A stretch of DNA of 7,799 bases from G020353115 sp964389685 (GTDB lineage: Bacteria > Bacteroidota > Bacteroidia > Bacteroidales > VadinHA17): contig CAYMFM010000123.1 in the NCBI GenBank assembly GCA_964389685.1, positions 1 through 7,799 of the forward strand, read 5' to 3'. Under the pieces are notes generated by a model. That model searched no databases, was not told the origin of the DNA, and saw only the letters and a list, made by a program, of their open reading frames with translations. A program made the position numbers and the translations under genes. The number at the start of each line of letters is the position of its first letter. The stretch's first letter is position 1. Below are positions 6,192 to 7,799 of this stretch, in pieces.

Positions 6192-6215
6192 TACGGCTTC
6201 CATTTTTGCGGTTCC
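6192..6215 (-). promoter_or_regulatory. Weak candidate ECF-type promoter before the permease gene
   Basis: On the minus strand GGAAC (6215-6211) is followed after 16 nt by GTA (6194-6192), within CGTA. This resembles a general ECF-sigma promoter (GGAAC ... CGT). It would place the transcription start about 25 nt before the permease ATG. It is listed because an ECF sigma gene is encoded downstream on the same strand. The spacing differs by one from the candidate before the sigma gene, and chance is a real alternative. Confidence 0.22.
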
Positions 6216-6301
6216 ATTTAAATTTATAAATTGATCCCTGCCGTGTTCCTGAACCCATTGTTCAATGAAAAAATCATAATGGTGAACCGAAAATGATTGA
6301 T

Positions 6302-6320
6302 TTATTTGATTTACAAATAA
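6302..6320. promoter_or_regulatory. 19-bp dyad upstream of aldehyde dehydrogenase start
   Basis: TTATTTG and CAAATAA form a perfect 7-bp inverted repeat around the spacer ATTTA, ending 18 nt before the GTG start. The size and position suit an operator for a dimeric regulator or a small leader hairpin. AT-rich DNA makes such symmetry more likely by chance. Confidence 0.35.
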
Positions 6321-6338
6321 TTACAAAATTTTAAGCTT

Positions 6339-7760
6339 GTGAAAAACTATAAGATCTATCTGGGGGGCGATTTCATAACCACCGACCAACAGCTGCCAGT
6401 GAAAAACCCCTATACCGGTGAGGTTTTTGCCACCACGTACCTGGCATCTGCCGGAGAACTTGAAAAAGCCATCCAGAAGGCTGAATCAATCCGGACAAGG
6501 CTCGCAGAAATGCCCGCTTATAAGGTCAGCGAAGCACTCTTTGAGATTTCCGGAAAGATAAAGAAGGGTAGGGAGGACTTGGCGAAAGTGCTTGCAATGG
6601 AATCGGGAAAACCATTGCGGTATGCCCTGGGGGAGATTGACAGGGCAGCACAGACATTCCTGGTAGCAGCAGAGGAGAGTAAAAGGATCCCGGGAGAATA
6701 CCTCTCTCTCGACTGGACCCCGGCAGGTGAGGGCAAAGAGGCATGGGTAAAATATTTTCCCGTTGGCCTCATTGCGGGTATCGCTCCTTTTAACTTCCCG
6801 ATGAATCTTGCCGTGCATAAAATTGCTCCCGCACTGGCTTCCGGAAATCCGATCATCCTCAAGCCCGCCCGGTCAACTCCATTATCGGTACTGGAACTGG
6901 CCCGCATCATCGATCAGACATCCTTTCCAAAAGGTGTACTCTCCATATTGCCAATGGACCGTGAATCGGGAAACCAGCTGGTTACAGACAATCGGTTTAA
7001 AATGCTCACATTTACCGGCTCCCCCGAAGTGGGGTGGAAGATGAAAACGGATGCAGGCAAAAAGAAGGTCGTCCTTGAACTGGGAGGGAATGCCGGGGTG
7101 ATCGTTGCTCAATCAGCCATTATCGAAAAAGCAGTTGAACGATGCCTGATCGGGGGCTTTGCTTACTCGGGACAGGTCTGCATCCATGTGCAGCGGATTT
7201 ACGTTCACGAATCCCTGTTTAACGGTTTTGTTGAGAAATTCGTTCAACGTGTCGAACAACTGAAAGTGGGAGACCCCCTCGATCCTTCAACGGACATCTC
7301 TGTAATGATCGATGAGGAGAATGCAGAACGAGTCAGTGAATGGGTCGGGGAAGCCGTAAAAACGGGTGGAAAAATCCTGACCGGAGGGGAAAAAGAAGGC
7401 GCCTATTTCCAACCCACCGTTTTAACCAACACAAAAAATGAGATGAAGGTTTGCTCACTCGAAATTTTCGGTCCGGTCGTTACACTTGAACCGTTTTCAT
7501 CTTTCCAACAAGCTCTGAATGAAGTGAATAACTCCAGGTACGGACTGCAGGCAGGTGTTTTTACCAGTTCACTCACGGAAATGAACCTGGCATTCAACCA
7601 CCTTCAGGTCGGTGGAGTGATTATCAATGACGTCCCGACTTTCCGCGTAGACCATATGCCCTATGGCGGTGTAAAGGACTCCGGACTCGGCAGGGAAGGG
7701 GTTAAATATGCCATTCATGAAATGCTCGAACCCCGACTGCTCGTGAAAGATAAAACGTAA
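6339..7760 (+). CDS. NAD(P)-dependent aldehyde dehydrogenase (473 aa)
   Basis: This is a cytoplasmic ALDH-superfamily enzyme that oxidises an aldehyde to the acid with NAD(P)+. Key residues are all present: Asn152 in PFNFP, Lys175 in ILKPA, the cofactor loop FTGSPEVGW (225-233), general base Glu247 in LELGGNAG, nucleophile Cys281 in SGQVCIHVQR, and EIFGPVV (375-381). The overall pattern, with AAEESKRIPGEY, VGLIAGIAPFNFPMNL, KKKVVLELGGNAGVIV and the ending EMLEPRLLV, resembles the ALDH_F21-like branch. That branch is close to lactaldehyde, succinate-semialdehyde and phosphonoacetaldehyde dehydrogenases, so the substrate stays open. The start is GTG (6339): an in-frame TAA at 6318-6320 excludes longer forms, and the first internal Met (58) would remove conserved N-terminal sequence. 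There is no clear Shine-Dalgarno. It stands alone on its strand here, divergent from the permease gene. Confidence 0.96.
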   Translation: MKNYKIYLGGDFITTDQQLPVKNPYTGEVFATTYLASAGELEKAIQKAESIRTRLAEMPAYKVSEALFEISGKIKKGREDLAKVLAMESGKPLRYALGEIDRAAQTFLVAAEESKRIPGEYLSLDWTPAGEGKEAWVKYFPVGLIAGIAPFNFPMNLAVHKIAPALASGNPIILKPARSTPLSVLELARIIDQTSFPKGVLSILPMDRESGNQLVTDNRFKMLTFTGSPEVGWKMKTDAGKKKVVLELGGNAGVIVAQSAIIEKAVERCLIGGFAYSGQVCIHVQRIYVHESLFNGFVEKFVQRVEQLKVGDPLDPSTDISVMIDEENAERVSEWVGEAVKTGGKILTGGEKEGAYFQPTVLTNTKNEMKVCSLEIFGPVVTLEPFSSFQQALNEVNNSRYGLQAGVFTSSLTEMNLAFNHLQVGGVIINDVPTFRVDHMPYGGVKDSGLGREGVKYAIHEMLEPRLLVKDKT

Positions 7761-7787
7761 CCCGCATATTCCGAACAACATTCAACA

Positions 7788-7799
7788 TCCGCCGTAGGC
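7788..7799. repeat. Possible edge of another GC-rich repeat
   Basis: The window ends in TCCGCCGTAGGC, which includes the small dyad GCC-GTA-GGC, just 27 bases after the aldehyde dehydrogenase stop. It may be the start of a GC-rich intergenic palindrome or terminator-like hairpin that continues beyond the window. Too little is visible to be sure, and bases 7761-7787 show nothing else. Confidence 0.2.

Larger units (their letters stand above)
6160..6338. promoter_or_regulatory. AT-rich divergent intergenic control region
   Basis: This 179-bp gap separates the minus-strand permease from the plus-strand aldehyde dehydrogenase and must hold both promoters. It contains several dyads: TAATTA-A-TAATTA (6181-6193), AATTTATAAATT (6221-6232, perfect), CATTG-TT-CAATG (6256-6267) and TTATTTG-ATTTA-CAAATAA (6302-6320). 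Possible Bacteroidota -7-like boxes are TATCTTTA on the minus strand (6182-6175) and TTTATTTG on the plus strand (6301-6308), each one base off TAnnTTTG. Neither has a convincing -33 TTTG at the right distance. I see no gene here. Confidence 0.5.

Noticed and set aside
6486..7112. Several open frames inside the aldehyde dehydrogenase gene
   Set aside because: The main frame holds every ALDH motif; the overlapping ones are proline, serine and cysteine-rich noise.
1..7799. CRISPR arrays, tRNA or rRNA genes, insertion sequences, phage genes
   Set aside because: No spaced direct repeats, RNA gene signatures, transposase or integrase motifs were seen on either strand.

Overview
The window looks like chromosomal DNA from a member of the Bacteroidota, probably an environmental, Bacteroidales-like lineage. 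This is judged from gene content only. It carries an ECF sigma factor with a non-zinc, single-TM anti-sigma-like partner, a DUF4097-type beta-repeat secreted protein and small outer-membrane barrels. The apolipoprotein N-acyltransferase has the Bacteroidota-style 'DLGGVSGSFGTQ' stretch. Most genes lack a strong Shine-Dalgarno and are preceded by A-rich leaders. No RNA genes, CRISPR arrays, insertion sequences or phage genes were seen.

Layout: bases 1-168 are non-coding and hold a GC-rich repeat with nested inverted repeats (76-155). From 169 to 6159 seven genes all lie on the minus strand. In transcription order they are an EamA/DMT permease (6159-5257), lnt (5270-3624), a 53-bp gap with dyads and a possible ECF-type promoter, an ECF sigma factor (3570-3028, TTG start), an anti-sigma-like membrane protein (3031-2465), a DUF4097-like beta-repeat protein (2490-1381), and two small predicted outer-membrane beta-barrels (1370-870 and 849-169). 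A 179-bp AT-rich divergent region (6160-6338) with several dyads separates these from a plus-strand aldehyde dehydrogenase (6339-7760, GTG start). The last 39 bases are non-coding and may enter another GC-rich repeat.

The coherent unit is the five-gene sigma/anti-sigma/DUF4097/OMP/OMP block. Two of its junctions overlap (4 bp and 26 bp) and the other two gaps are 10 and 20 bp, so it reads as one operon. Its protein classes run from cytoplasm through inner membrane and periplasm to outer membrane, which fits a cell-envelope sensing or stress module. That functional reading is inference. Lnt, the lipoprotein-maturation enzyme just upstream, is also an envelope gene and could share control, but only weak short motifs support this. 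The aldehyde dehydrogenase appears to be a separate metabolic transcription unit.
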